NCBI GenBank assembly: GCA_034509755.1
Contig: CM067553.1
Location: forward strand, 44,832,110-44,896,109
From: Anisodus tanguticus
Lineage: Eukaryota > Streptophyta > Magnoliopsida > Solanales > Solanaceae
Length of the DNA stretch: 64,000 nucleotides
Direction of reading: 5' to 3'
Shown in pieces: positions 33,859 to 43,701 of this stretch. The notes under the pieces are model-generated. The model was not told where the DNA came from, did no database searches, and worked only from the letters and a program-made list of their open reading frames with translations. A program made the translations under genes and the position numbers. The stretch's first letter is position 1. Each line of letters opens with the position of its first letter.

Positions 33859-34194
33859 TGTTAAGAGTCTCACATCGGATATGGAATGTAAACATAGACT
33901 CCTTATATGGATTTGGACAATCCTCACCCTACAAACTAACTTTTGGAGTTGAGTTAGACCCAAGATCTATTCTTTACATGGTATCAGAGTAAGACCATTC
34001 CAATTCTTTGTTCACCGATGTTGGGCCCTCAAATTATATTATCCACGCTCCAGTTAACAAGGTCTGGGCGTGCGGGGAATTGTTAAGAGTCTCACATCGA
34101 ATAGGAATGAGAACATGGATATATGAACTTGGACAATCCTCACCCTACAAGTTAGCTTTTGTGGTTGAGTTAGACCCAATATTCATTCTTTACA
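33859..34194 (+). mobile_element. TRIM-like mini LTR element, copy 5, intact
   Basis: This is the cleanest copy: LTRs at 33859-33978 and 34081-34194, primer site TGGTATCAGAGT at 33979-33990, internal part of 102 bp, purine run GCGGGGAAT before the second LTR, and perfect TTGCT target duplications (33854-33858 and 34195-34199). Total 336 bp, no coding capacity. Confidence 0.93.
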
Positions 34195-37100
34195 TTGCTT
34201 TTGCAATTTATATTTATTCCTCATGTTCTCAAATTGATCAATTTTTCTTAATATTTTCACAATATTCTCAATGCATAGAAAACGATTAATAGAAATTATC
34301 AAATATAATGGAATTTCTACTAGCTAACTATGTTTCCAATCAAATGCTATTATTTTAATGTCAAAATAACATTGGGAGTTCCAACACTACTATTTGAAAT
34401 GTCATTTAAATTAAAATATTGAAATTCAATTTTTAACAGAGTAGAAATTAATTGATGGGATATTATCCTTAAGGAAGCGAGTTAACAGGAAACTCCAGAC
34501 ATTTTGATAAGGGGAAAATTTGGATATATTTGATGTGAATAATGTCATATACAAGTCATTTAGGACTTGCAATTTAATCTAAAAAATGTATTTCATAAAA
34601 TCATTTTGGCAATTATATCTCATCTCTTGTACTTCTAAATTGGGCTTTCATAATACGTTTTTGTGGGGTTCTTTCGTTTATGTCCCTTCGACCAAACTTA
34701 ATTACTTGTAATAGCTTAAATAGATAAAACCTATACACTGATATGTATATTATGTGTATTGTATACATAATATATGTACAATATATGTATATTATATGTA
34801 TATGTATATTATGTATATACTACTATATGTATATTTAACTATAGATATACAAAATCTATACAATTGGTGGTTGTTTAGTAAACTAGATCACCCAAAGATA
34901 TTGGGTTGTAACTATGTCTTTTTGTTTTTGTAGAATTGAACTAGATTACTAGCCCATAATATACGTTTTTGTAGAATTAAACTAGATTACTTTGATTAGC
35001 TTAGACAGAAACAGAACCCAATAGCAAAATAAGCCACGATGAATCCATTTGGGACAACTTAGCCCAGATAACTCTGCTAAGTGCTAATTATGCCCAAGAG
35101 TGAACTATGGTGGCAACTCCACTTATTTAAAAGGAGCTACTAACCCCTTGGACGATGGAAAATGTTTTTCACGATTTTTTTAATAAAAAATAAGTGATTT
35201 TATTTTATTTTGAGATAATTTTTTTTTGCTTATTTTACGGGGTTGATGGTGGGGTGGTTGGGGTGAGGGGGTGGGATAGGGTAGAGACAAAGAGATGGGA
35301 GCTGGGGGCAAGGGGCAAAGAAGGGCAGGGTGTGGGTGTGGGTGTGGGTGTGGGTGTGTGGTGGGATCGAGGGGGGTGGGGTGAATGGAAGTGGGATGGA
35401 ATAAAAAGGGCAGTCCGGTGTACTAAGATCCCGCTATACGTGGGGTCGAAAGGGCTTAACCACAAATTTATTGTACGAATGGAAATGGAATGGAAGTGAA
35501 TGGAATGTAGAGAATTAATGTGGAATACCAGTTATGAAGCTTACTTTTCATACTCCTCTAGGGAGTTCTTTTTTTCTGACTTTTAAAGAATGTACTTTCC
35601 TTGAAAAATAATTTTCAAGAATTCTAATATGAAAAAAATTAAAAATATTTTCAAATAATATTTTCCTCCATATCGAACACAATCTATAGGTATATTTTGC
35701 ATTAGTTGACTCCCCTTTGATTTTGTAATTTATTTTTAAAAAAAAAAAAACGAACTCCATGGATCAAGTGCTCCTAGCTCAGAACCATGATTTTATTGAC
35801 ATTCGTAAGACCAATGATTCTATTTATATTTTTCTCCTTTTTTTTTTTTTTTTACTTTTCTCTCCTCATTTTGCTCAAAAACCTCTAATATATTTTCCCC
35901 TCATTTCTTAATTATGTCCCTATTAAATGTTTTTATATTTATAATGAAGATAATGTGGAGTTATATGCCATGATGAGTTATGACCGTAATAAAGAATAAT
36001 TGTAAAGGAGGTTAATGAAAAGTCATAATACGGTTTAATATTGGTAATATATATATATGAACTTCTGAGTGAACTTATTCTGCAACATTTTTAATTTACA
36101 ATTATAGGTTGCTACAATGATAATATTTGACAGTTTGAGGAATGATTTTTCAGAAAGAAATTGAGATTATCCAAAAAATATCCAATAAGTTTCTATTCCT
36201 TTACTTTTTAAATTGAAAACGTGTAATTTCTTTTGGTTCAAAATAGTAACTACATACTTTGTTGGATTCATTTCATATTTGAAGTAATAATGTTGTTATA
36301 TTTACTGCAGTATTATATTCATATTTTATTTTGGCTCAAAGAAGAAAAAAGTTCTTGAATGATGATTGGCTTGTGTTAGTGAATGTCTACAAGAGCTCGG
36401 AAAATTATTCATTGACTATGATGCTTTCCTTTTATTTTTTTATAATTAAGGTCGTAAGAATGATGTGTATGATATATTAATTATATGTTTGTTTATTTCT
36501 TCGTTTCTATGATTTCTCTTTAGTTTGATTTTTGTATGAATTTCTGATTGTCGTAAAGTATGTAATTTCTTCTGGTTGAAGATAGATAGTAACTTATCAC
36601 TTTGTTAGAAGTTCGCTAACTGTTATCCAAACGTTTTTTTTTTTGTGGGATCAATTGTACTTCTGGGTATTTTTTTATTATATATTTTTATTTTACATTT
36701 TTTTATGCAAGGATAAATCTCAAAAAATATTTAAAAATTCTTATTTAGATACACATATATTGAATATATATATTATATAAAGACATTGTTATTTATATAA
36801 AAAGGTACATAGTTTTTTTTTTCTAACTTCAACATTTTAATAAATCAAGAAAATAATTGATATTTTTCTTCTACTTCTCTATTTTTTATTGTACAAGAAA
36901 TAATATATCAACTACTACTACTCCATTCATTCATATTCCTTGATGTAACATTTAATGGTCTTTATTTCCATTACTCCCACAAGTTCTTATTGCTATAATA
37001 CATGAATAATTAATAATCATGTTATGGCATAAATAAAGGCATTGTAAAATTTATTACAATTAGATATGATCACATTAGTCAAGAATGTATCCTTCTTGAA

Positions 37101-37212
37101 CACCAGGTATTGTAAATTCATATTACAAATATAATCCATTTATAAAAATCAGTTGATCTGTAGACATTTATGGATAACATCTAACATGTCATATTTCTTG
37201 AAGTATGAACTT
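34195..37212. other. AT-rich intergenic DNA
   Basis: No gene is seen. It holds a TATGTATAT-rich stretch (34739-34850), the GT/GGG repeat described separately, several long T runs (35838-35852, 36631-36642) and no element with clear ends. Confidence 0.45.
35326..35362 (+). repeat. (GGGTGT)n repeat, quadruplex-prone
   Basis: At least four consecutive GGGTGT units, followed closely by GGTGGGATCGAGGGGGGTGGGG. Together they give more than four G-runs of three or more within 60 bases. A frame translated through it is low complexity and not a gene. Confidence 0.85.
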
Positions 37213-37217
37213 GTCAT

Positions 37218-37988
37218 TGTTGGGTTTAAATGATAGATTGAATGGGAAATAGAACATTTGTCCCACATCGGTAGTGGAAAGAAAAGTGGGAGTTCCCTCT
37301 TGCTTTATAAAATAAGCATTTGTCCCACATCGGAAAAAGAAAGGAAAAGAGGTGTATATATTACATTACACCTTCTCTAGTCACTAAAAGGGTTGAGGGG
37401 GCAAGGACCCCTCGCGCCGTCGTCGTCGCTCGGCTTCGGATTCGGATGATCTGATTGATTGATAATCTTTTTGGACCAAATTTTCTTTTTAAATTAATTA
37501 ACTTATCCAATCCTACCCGTTAGTGACCCGGATCCGCGTGTCTGACCCGCGACCCGGTTTTCTTCCCATATTTAAATTTTCCATCAGTTTTTAGTGGCTG
37601 TTCAGAAGGGTTGCAAACCTTCAGAAACAGTACTTCCATGGCTATAAATTCGTTTGATTCCTCAGAAATTTACTTACGAATTTTCTGAACAATACAAACT
37701 TCTTCTTCTTCTGCACAAATAAATTATGTGTGATATACTGCCGTTGAGTGGTTCGCCGCTACCTGAATTTGGAGTACTACTATTCTGGTAAGATAATCGT
37801 TCTATCCTGGGAGGGGATATTCCATCAACCTAGAGTACTGTGAGGGGAATAATTTCCTTAAGGACACACTTTGAACTAAGTGTGCTCGATTATATTCTGA
37901 AAAAATTATTCTTATTTTCAACACTGATTCTGTTTATTTTAAGTTATTATTATTTACTGGTTTTTTTTTGGAATACAGATTAATAACA
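37218..37988 (+). repeat. 5' LTR of the 37218-43696 copia element
   Basis: It begins TGTTGGGTTTAAATGATAG and ends GATTAATAACA. TTTGTCCCACATCGG occurs twice (near 37258 and 37320). A GC-rich block lies at 37395-37450 and a TATA box (GGCTATAAATTCG) near 37639-37650. Confidence 0.92.
37641..37648 (+). promoter_or_regulatory. LTR TATA box (CTATAAAT)
   Basis: CTATAAAT in the context ATGGCTATAAATTCG, present at the equivalent place in the 3' LTR (near 43352), where the U3/R boundary is expected. Confidence 0.5.
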
Positions 37989-38020
37989 ATCTTAAGGAAA
38001 TTATATTTTTAGATTAATCT

Positions 38021-38313
38021 GTATTCTGATTTGGAGACTAAAACCTGTGTGGTTTTCTACTCCGTATGAATTTCATATTCTGACTTGAAGACATAAAAAC
38101 TTCGTTGGAATATTAAAGTTCATATTTGTACAATGATTTGAAGAACATAAAAAACTTCATCGTTGTTGTATTCTGGTTTGGAGATTAAAACTTGTGTAGT
38201 TTTCTACTACATATGAATATTAGTATTCTGACTCGAAGATATAAAAACTTCGTTGGAATACTAAAGTTTCATAATTATCTTTGCGATTTGAAGAAATAAA
38301 ATCTTCATCGTTT
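38021..38313 (+). repeat. Tandem 147-bp repeat in the element's leader
   Basis: Two adjacent copies (38021-38167 and 38168-38313) of a unit containing GTATTCTGATTTGGAGA, TGTGTGGTTTTCTACT, CTTCGTTGGAATA and AACTTCATCGTT. Each unit itself holds related sub-repeats (ATTCTGACTTGAAGA). The pair lies between the 5' LTR and the gag start. Confidence 0.8.
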
Positions 38314-38384
38314 AAGTCCGTGATTGAATTGCTATTCGGTTTTATTAACTAAAACAGGTTTGTCGATTTGATGACAAACGAATA

Positions 38385-39764
38385 ATGGCAATTGAGACTG
38401 GAACTACCTCTGCAAATACTGCACCAGCGGTTACTCCTACAACCCATACCGCTGTGCCACCGGCTGAGAAATCTGCGAAGTTCACCGGTGTCAACTTTAA
38501 AGGATGGCAGCAAAGAATGTTCTTTTGGCTTACCACCCTTGGTATGCAAAAGTTCACCAGTGAGGGCCCTCCTGTGCCTGCCGCCGACATACCTGACAAC
38601 CAACAGTTCATGGTTACTGAGGCTTGGAAACAGGCTGATTTTTTGTGCAAAGGCTACATTTTGAGTGCCTTAGAAGATGACTTGTACAACGTCTACAGTG
38701 CAGTAGAGACTTCCAAAGAACTATGGAGTGCACTTGAAAAGAAGTACAAAACCGAAGATGCTTGCTTGAAGAAGTTTGTGGTTGCCAAATTCCTAGACTA
38801 CAAAATGGTGGATGGAAAAACCGTTGGAACCCAAGTTCAAGAGCTTCAACTTATCTTCCATGACCTTATTGCTGAAGGTATGGTAGTAAATGAAGCGTTC
38901 CAAGTGGCTGCAATGATTGAGAAGTTGCCGCCCTCATGGAAAGATTTCAAGAATTATCTTAAGCACAAAAGAAAGGAAATGAAGTTGGAAGATCTTGTGA
39001 CTCGTCTCAAGATCGAGGAAGATAACAAAACCGCTGAGAAGAGGTACCATAAGACTTCACCAATTGAAGGGGCAAACATTGTTGAAGATGCTGCTCTGAA
39101 AAAGAACAAGAAAAGGAAGAGGCTTTCTAGAAAGGAGAAGGATTCCAACAAGAAAAAGTTCAAGGGCAACTGCTTTAATTGTGGGAAAGTGCACCACAAA
39201 GCCCCAGATTGTTGTCTCCCGAAAAAGAACAAGGGAAAAGGACAAGCCAATATGGTGGAAAAGAATGATGATATGGATGATCTGTGTGCAATGCTATCGG
39301 AGTGCAATTTGGTTGGAAACCTAAAGGAGTGGTGGCTTGATTCTGGTGCCACTAGACATGTTTGCGCTACAAAAGAAGCATTTGCAACCTATGCTCCCGC
39401 TGGACCCGAAGAGGTACTGTTTATGGGAAATACTGCAACAACCAAGGTTGAAGAATATGGGAAGATACTTCTGAAGATGACTTCCGGCAAGGTCCTAACT
39501 CTCAACAATGTTATGCACGTTCCAACAATTCGGAAGAATTTAGTTTCAGCCGGACTACTCGTCAAAAACGGGTTTAAGTGTGTGTTGGTTAGTGAGAAAA
39601 TTGTAATAAGTAAGAATGATTTGTTCATAGGAAAGGGCTACCTCACCGAGGGCCTTTTCAAACTCAATGTAATGGTTGTTGACAGTATTAATGAAAATTC
39701 AGCTTCGTCTTACTTATTGGAGTCAAATGATTTATGGCATGTTTGTTTAGGACATGTCAACTAA
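38385..39764 (+). CDS. Copia gag-protease ORF (459 codons)
   Basis: A long open frame from ATG 38385. Residues about 20-250 are a copia gag (FTGVNFKGWQQRMFFWL, ALEKKYKTEDA, LPPSWKDFKNYLKHK). A lysine-rich stretch (KKNKKRKRLSRKEK) is followed by a CCHC zinc knuckle C-FN-C-GKVH-H-KAPD-C at about residues 265-278. The aspartic protease follows, with WWLDSGATRHVC at about residue 317 (catalytic D-S-G-A kept). The end, LWHVCLGHVN, is the start of the integrase zinc-binding block, where a TAA (39762-39764) interrupts the frame. The reading frame continues unchanged after the stop, so this is a nonsense mutation, not a true terminus. This part could still make Gag and protease. Confidence 0.92.
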   Translation: MAIETGTTSANTAPAVTPTTHTAVPPAEKSAKFTGVNFKGWQQRMFFWLTTLGMQKFTSEGPPVPAADIPDNQQFMVTEAWKQADFLCKGYILSALEDDLYNVYSAVETSKELWSALEKKYKTEDACLKKFVVAKFLDYKMVDGKTVGTQVQELQLIFHDLIAEGMVVNEAFQVAAMIEKLPPSWKDFKNYLKHKRKEMKLEDLVTRLKIEEDNKTAEKRYHKTSPIEGANIVEDAALKKNKKRKRLSRKEKDSNKKKFKGNCFNCGKVHHKAPDCCLPKKNKGKGQANMVEKNDDMDDLCAMLSECNLVGNLKEWWLDSGATRHVCATKEAFATYAPAGPEEVLFMGNTATTKVEEYGKILLKMTSGKVLTLNNVMHVPTIRKNLVSAGLLVKNGFKCVLVSEKIVISKNDLFIGKGYLTEGLFKLNVMVVDSINENSASSYLLESNDLWHVCLGHVN

Positions 39765-40740
39765 AAAACCTTGCGAAAATTGATCAATTTAGAAGTATTG
39801 CCTAAATTCGAGTGTAATAAATCTAAATGTGAAATCTGTGTTGAATCTAAGTTTGTTAAACATCCATATAAGTCTATTGATAGGAATTCAAATCCTTTAG
39901 ACTTAATTCACACAGATATATGTGATATGAAGTCAATACCATCTCGCGGTGGGAAAAAGTATTTTATAACTTTTATTGACGATTGCACTCGATATTGTTA
40001 TTAGTATTTGCTTAATAGTAAGGATGAAGCAATTGATGCATTTAAGCAATACAAGAACGAAGTAGAAAATCAATTGAATAAAAAGATAAAAATGATTAGA
40101 AGTGATAGGGGTGGAGAGTACGAATCTCCCTTTGCAGAGATATGTTTAGAATATGGAATTATTCATCAAACTACTGCCACTTACACACCACAATCAAATG
40201 GAATTGCGGAAAGGAAAAACCGAACATTAAAGGAAATGATGAATGCCTTACTAATAAGTTCCGGTTTACCGCAAAGATTGTGGGGGGAAGCTATCCTTAC
40301 AGCTAACCGAATACTCAACAGGGTGCCCCACAGCAAAACACAATCTATTCCACATGAACTATGGAAAGGAAGAAAACCCAACTTGAAATATTTCAAAGTG
40401 TGGGGGTGTTTAGCAAAGGTCCAAGTTCCTTTGCCCAAAAGGGTAAAAATCAGACCAAAAACTGTAGATTGTGTTTTTATTGGCTATGCTACAAACGAAA
40501 AAGCTTGTCGGTTTTTGGTTCACAAATCGGACAATCCCGAAATTCATGTTAATACGGTAATTGAATCGATAATGCTGAATTCTTTGAAAACATTTATCCG
40601 TATAAAAATGAAAGTGAGTCGTCAAGTGAAAGATCTAAACGACCGCGGGAAGAACCAAAGGCAAATACACCAAGTAAAAAGGATGCAAGGTGTAGCAAAC
40701 GTCAAAGGACATCTACTTCCTTTGGACCAAATTTTGTGAC
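39765..40740 (+). pseudogene. Copia integrase (interrupted)
   Basis: It continues the gag frame past the TAA. The zinc-binding Cys pair is in CNKSKCEICVESK. The catalytic core shows LIHTDICDM, FIDDCTRYCY, a TAG near 40003, then IRSDRGGEY and NGIAERKNRTLKEMM. These supply the D, D and E of the DDE triad, all kept. After RLWGEAILTANRILNR and the WGCLAKVQVP block, a frame change near 40570 moves the downstream linker (Glu/Ser/Lys-rich) into another frame. Two stops and a shift abolish full-length integrase. Confidence 0.88.
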
Positions 40741-41430
40741 ATTCTTGCTTGAAAATGAGCCTCAAACATTTAAAGCAGCGATGTCTTCTTCTGATTCAGC
40801 ATTTTGGAAAGAGGCAGTCAATTGTGAGATTGAATCAATTTTGAACAACCATACATGGGAATTGGTTGATCTTCCTCCGGAAATAAACCTTTAGGATCAA
40901 AATGGATTTTTAAAAGAAAAATGAAAGCTGATGGCACTATTGACAAATATAAGGCAAGACTTGTGATCAAAGGTTATAGACAAAAAGAAGGCATTGATTA
41001 CTTTGACACATACTCGCCGGTAACAAGAATAACATCTATTCGGGTGTTAGTGGCACTGGAGGCCGTATATGGTCTTGAAATCCATCAAATGGATGTCAAG
41101 ACGACTTTCTTAAATGGAGAATTGGAGGAATAAATTTACATGGAACAACTTTGAGGGTTTTGTGGTTCCTGGTAAAGAAAGGAAAGTGTGCAAACTTGTT
41201 AAGTCACTTTATGGACTTAAACAAGCACCCAAACAATGGCATGCGAAATTTGACCAAACAATGTTGGCAAATGGATTTAAGATTAATGAGTGTGACAAAT
41301 GTGTTTACATTAAAAATACTCCAAATCATGAAGTCATTGTTTGTTTATATGTTGATGACATGTTGATAATTAGTAGAGATATTACCGATGTAAATGCTAC
41401 GAAGCGTATCTTTGGCTAGCAAATTTGATA
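40741..41430 (+). pseudogene. Copia reverse transcriptase (interrupted)
   Basis: The RT begins with FWKEAVNCEIESILNNHTWE and VDLPPEIN, then a frameshift near 40885. The ARLVIKGYRQKEGIDYFDTY and IHQMDVKTTFLNGELEE blocks follow (40921-41133). A second disruption near 41131-41150 separates the KLVKSLYGLKQAPKQW and CLYVDDMLI blocks (41190-41380). The catalytic YVDD is intact. The frame breaks again at about 41419. Confidence 0.88.
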
Positions 41431-42324
41431 TGAAGGACTTAGGAGTTGCTTGATTTGATCTTAGGCATCGAAATTCATAAAACTCCACAAGGTCTAGCAT
41501 TATCGCAGTCTCATTATATTGAAAGAGTACTTGACAAGTTTAAGTATTTAAGTTTCAATGTTGCAAAGACTCCAATTGATGTAAGTTTTGCACTTCAAAA
41601 GAATGAAGGTGAAAGTGACTTACAATTGGACTATGCACGAGTTTTGGAAAGTTTGATGTATATTATGAATTGTACACGACCAGATATAGCATGTGCTATA
41701 AGCAAGCTGAGTCGATTCACGAGTAATCCCAATCAAACTCATTGGATGGCAATGAAACGAGTCTTAGGGTATTTAAAACACACCCAAACATATGCTTTGC
41801 ATTATAATAAATATCCCGCAGTAATTGAGGGATTTAGTGATGCAAACTGGATCACCGGATCATTTGAAGTTAAATCCACGAGTGGATATATTTTCACCGT
41901 TGGTGGAGGAGCAGTGTCTTGGAAATCATCAAAACAGACATGCATCGCCCGCTCTACAATGGAATCTGAATTTATAGCTTTAGACAAGACCGGTGAAGAA
42001 GCTGAATGGCAATGGAATTTCTTAGAAGATATTCCATTCTGGCCCAAACCTTTGGCTCCTATATGTATACATTGTGACAGTCAAGCAGCAATAGGTAGGG
42101 CATGGAGCGTAATGTACAACGGAAAATCTCGTCACATACGACGAAGACACTATACCGTTAAACAACTCCTCTCTAGTGGCGTTATCACGATTGACTATGT
42201 AAAGTCAAGAGATAACGTGGCGGATCCGCTTATAAAAGGCTTATCTAGAGAGGGAGTTAGTAGATCATCGATGGGAATGGGGTTAAGGCCGAGGACAAGT
42301 CATCATGGCGGTAACTCTACCTAG
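41431..42324 (+). pseudogene. Copia RT end and RNase H (long open part)
   Basis: After FDMKDLGVA a one-base shift near 41450 leads into the open frame 41446-42324. It carries [74 protein letters not shown] and [13 protein letters not shown], and ends VADPLIKGL followed by a basic tail. The RNase H acidic residues (D of SDANW, E of TMESEF, D of HCDSQAA) are present. Confidence 0.88.
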
Positions 42325-42903
42325 CGACCGAGATCCCAAGAGCTAGGTTCAAGGAGATCAAACAAAGTTGTGACTGACGGTTCAACAATGTCAAATAACT
42401 CAACCCATTCTCGGATGAAGACAATGTTAAGAAATAAGGATAAAACCTTATGGCTTGTTAATGAGTTAATAAAGCATTAAGGTTCTTTAATGATTATCAA
42501 AATCTGGCAGTGTATGACCATATAATGTGGCTATAGGACCACATGTTTAGAAATCACCTATGTGAGTGTTAAGTGTAAGTCGCTTTAAAGGGGAATGACA
42601 GTGAAGGCCCATTCTCTATGCACTCATGAAACCAGGAGGTGTTCATGGCTGAAACGAACACAACCGTGAGAACCATAAACGGTTGAGGATTGATTGTGTG
42701 ACTTATGTTGTCTAGGTATACAACAAAGTTCGACGGTTCAAAGATATCAAATCTACCGATTGATCGAACATATCCGATATAAGTTCACTACGGAAAGTTC
42801 AAAGGGAAACCTACTTATCCAGATGCAGTCAATCCTCGCTTGTATATCACACTTGTCTGCGCATTCTTTTATATTATAGCCATTCCCCATTCATGTGGGG
42901 GAT
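42325..42903 (+). other. 3' untranslated part and polypurine tract of the copia element
   Basis: Non-coding DNA between RNase H and the 3' LTR. The purine tract CATGTGGGGGAT lies directly before TGTTGGG at 42904. The 1723-8161 element has a comparable stretch at 6340-7009 with similar short motifs. Confidence 0.7.
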
Positions 42904-43696
42904 TGTTGGGTTTAAATGATAGATTGAATGGGAAATGGAGCATTTGTCCCACATCGGTAGTGGAAAGAAAAGTGGGAGTTCCCTCTTGCTTTATAAAATA
43001 AGCATTTGTCCCACATCGGAAAAAGAAAGGAAAGAGAGGTGTATATATTACATTACACCTTCTCTAGTCACTAAAAGGGTTGAGGGGGCAAGGACCCCTC
43101 GCGCCGTCGTCGTCGCTCGGCTTCGGCTTCGGATTCGGTCAAATGATTTGATTGATAATCTTTTTGGACCAAATTTTCTTCAATTTTAATTATTTAATTA
43201 AATTAATTAACTTATCCAATCCTACCCGTTAGTGACCCGGATCCGCGTGTCTGACCCGCGACCCGGTTTCTTTCCCATATTTAAATTTTCCACCAGTTTT
43301 TAGTGGGTGTTCAGAAGGGTTGCAAACCTTCAGAAACAGTACTTCCATGGCTATAAATTCGTTTGATTCCTCAGAATTTTACTTACGAATTTTCTGAACA
43401 ACACAAACTTCTTCTTCTTCTGCACAAATAAATTTTGTGTGATATACTGCTGTTGAGTGGTTCGCCGCTACCTGAATTTGGAGTACTACTATTCTGGTAA
43501 GATAATCATTCTATCCTGGGAGGGGATATTCCATCAACCTCGAGTACTGTGAGGGGAATAATTTCCTTAAGGACACACTTTGAACTAAGTGAGCTCGATT
43601 ATATTCTGAAAAAATTATTCTTATTTTCAACACTGATTCTGTTTATTTTAAGTTATTATTATTTACTGGTTTTTTTTGGAATAAAGATTAATAACA
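42904..43696 (+). repeat. 3' LTR of the 37218-43696 copia element
   Basis: It matches the 5' LTR nearly base for base, with small indels (for example near 43130-43200), ends GATTAATAACA, and is followed by the GTCAT target duplication. Confidence 0.93.
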
Positions 43697-43701
43697 GTCA
43701 T

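Larger units (their letters stand above)
37218..43696 (+). mobile_element. Ty1/copia retrotransposon, best-preserved copy
   Basis: A 6.5-kb element with LTRs at 37218-37988 and 42904-43696, perfect GTCAT target duplications (37213-37217 and 43697-43701), and gag, protease, integrase, RT and RNase H in copia order. The LTRs are nearly identical by eye, so the insertion is fairly recent. Even so, the polyprotein has two in-frame stops and at least four frameshifts. No initiator-Met primer site follows the 5' LTR. Confidence 0.95.

Noticed and set aside
35194..35499. Frame rich in Gly and Val
   Set aside because: It is a low-complexity translation of the GGGTGT repeat.
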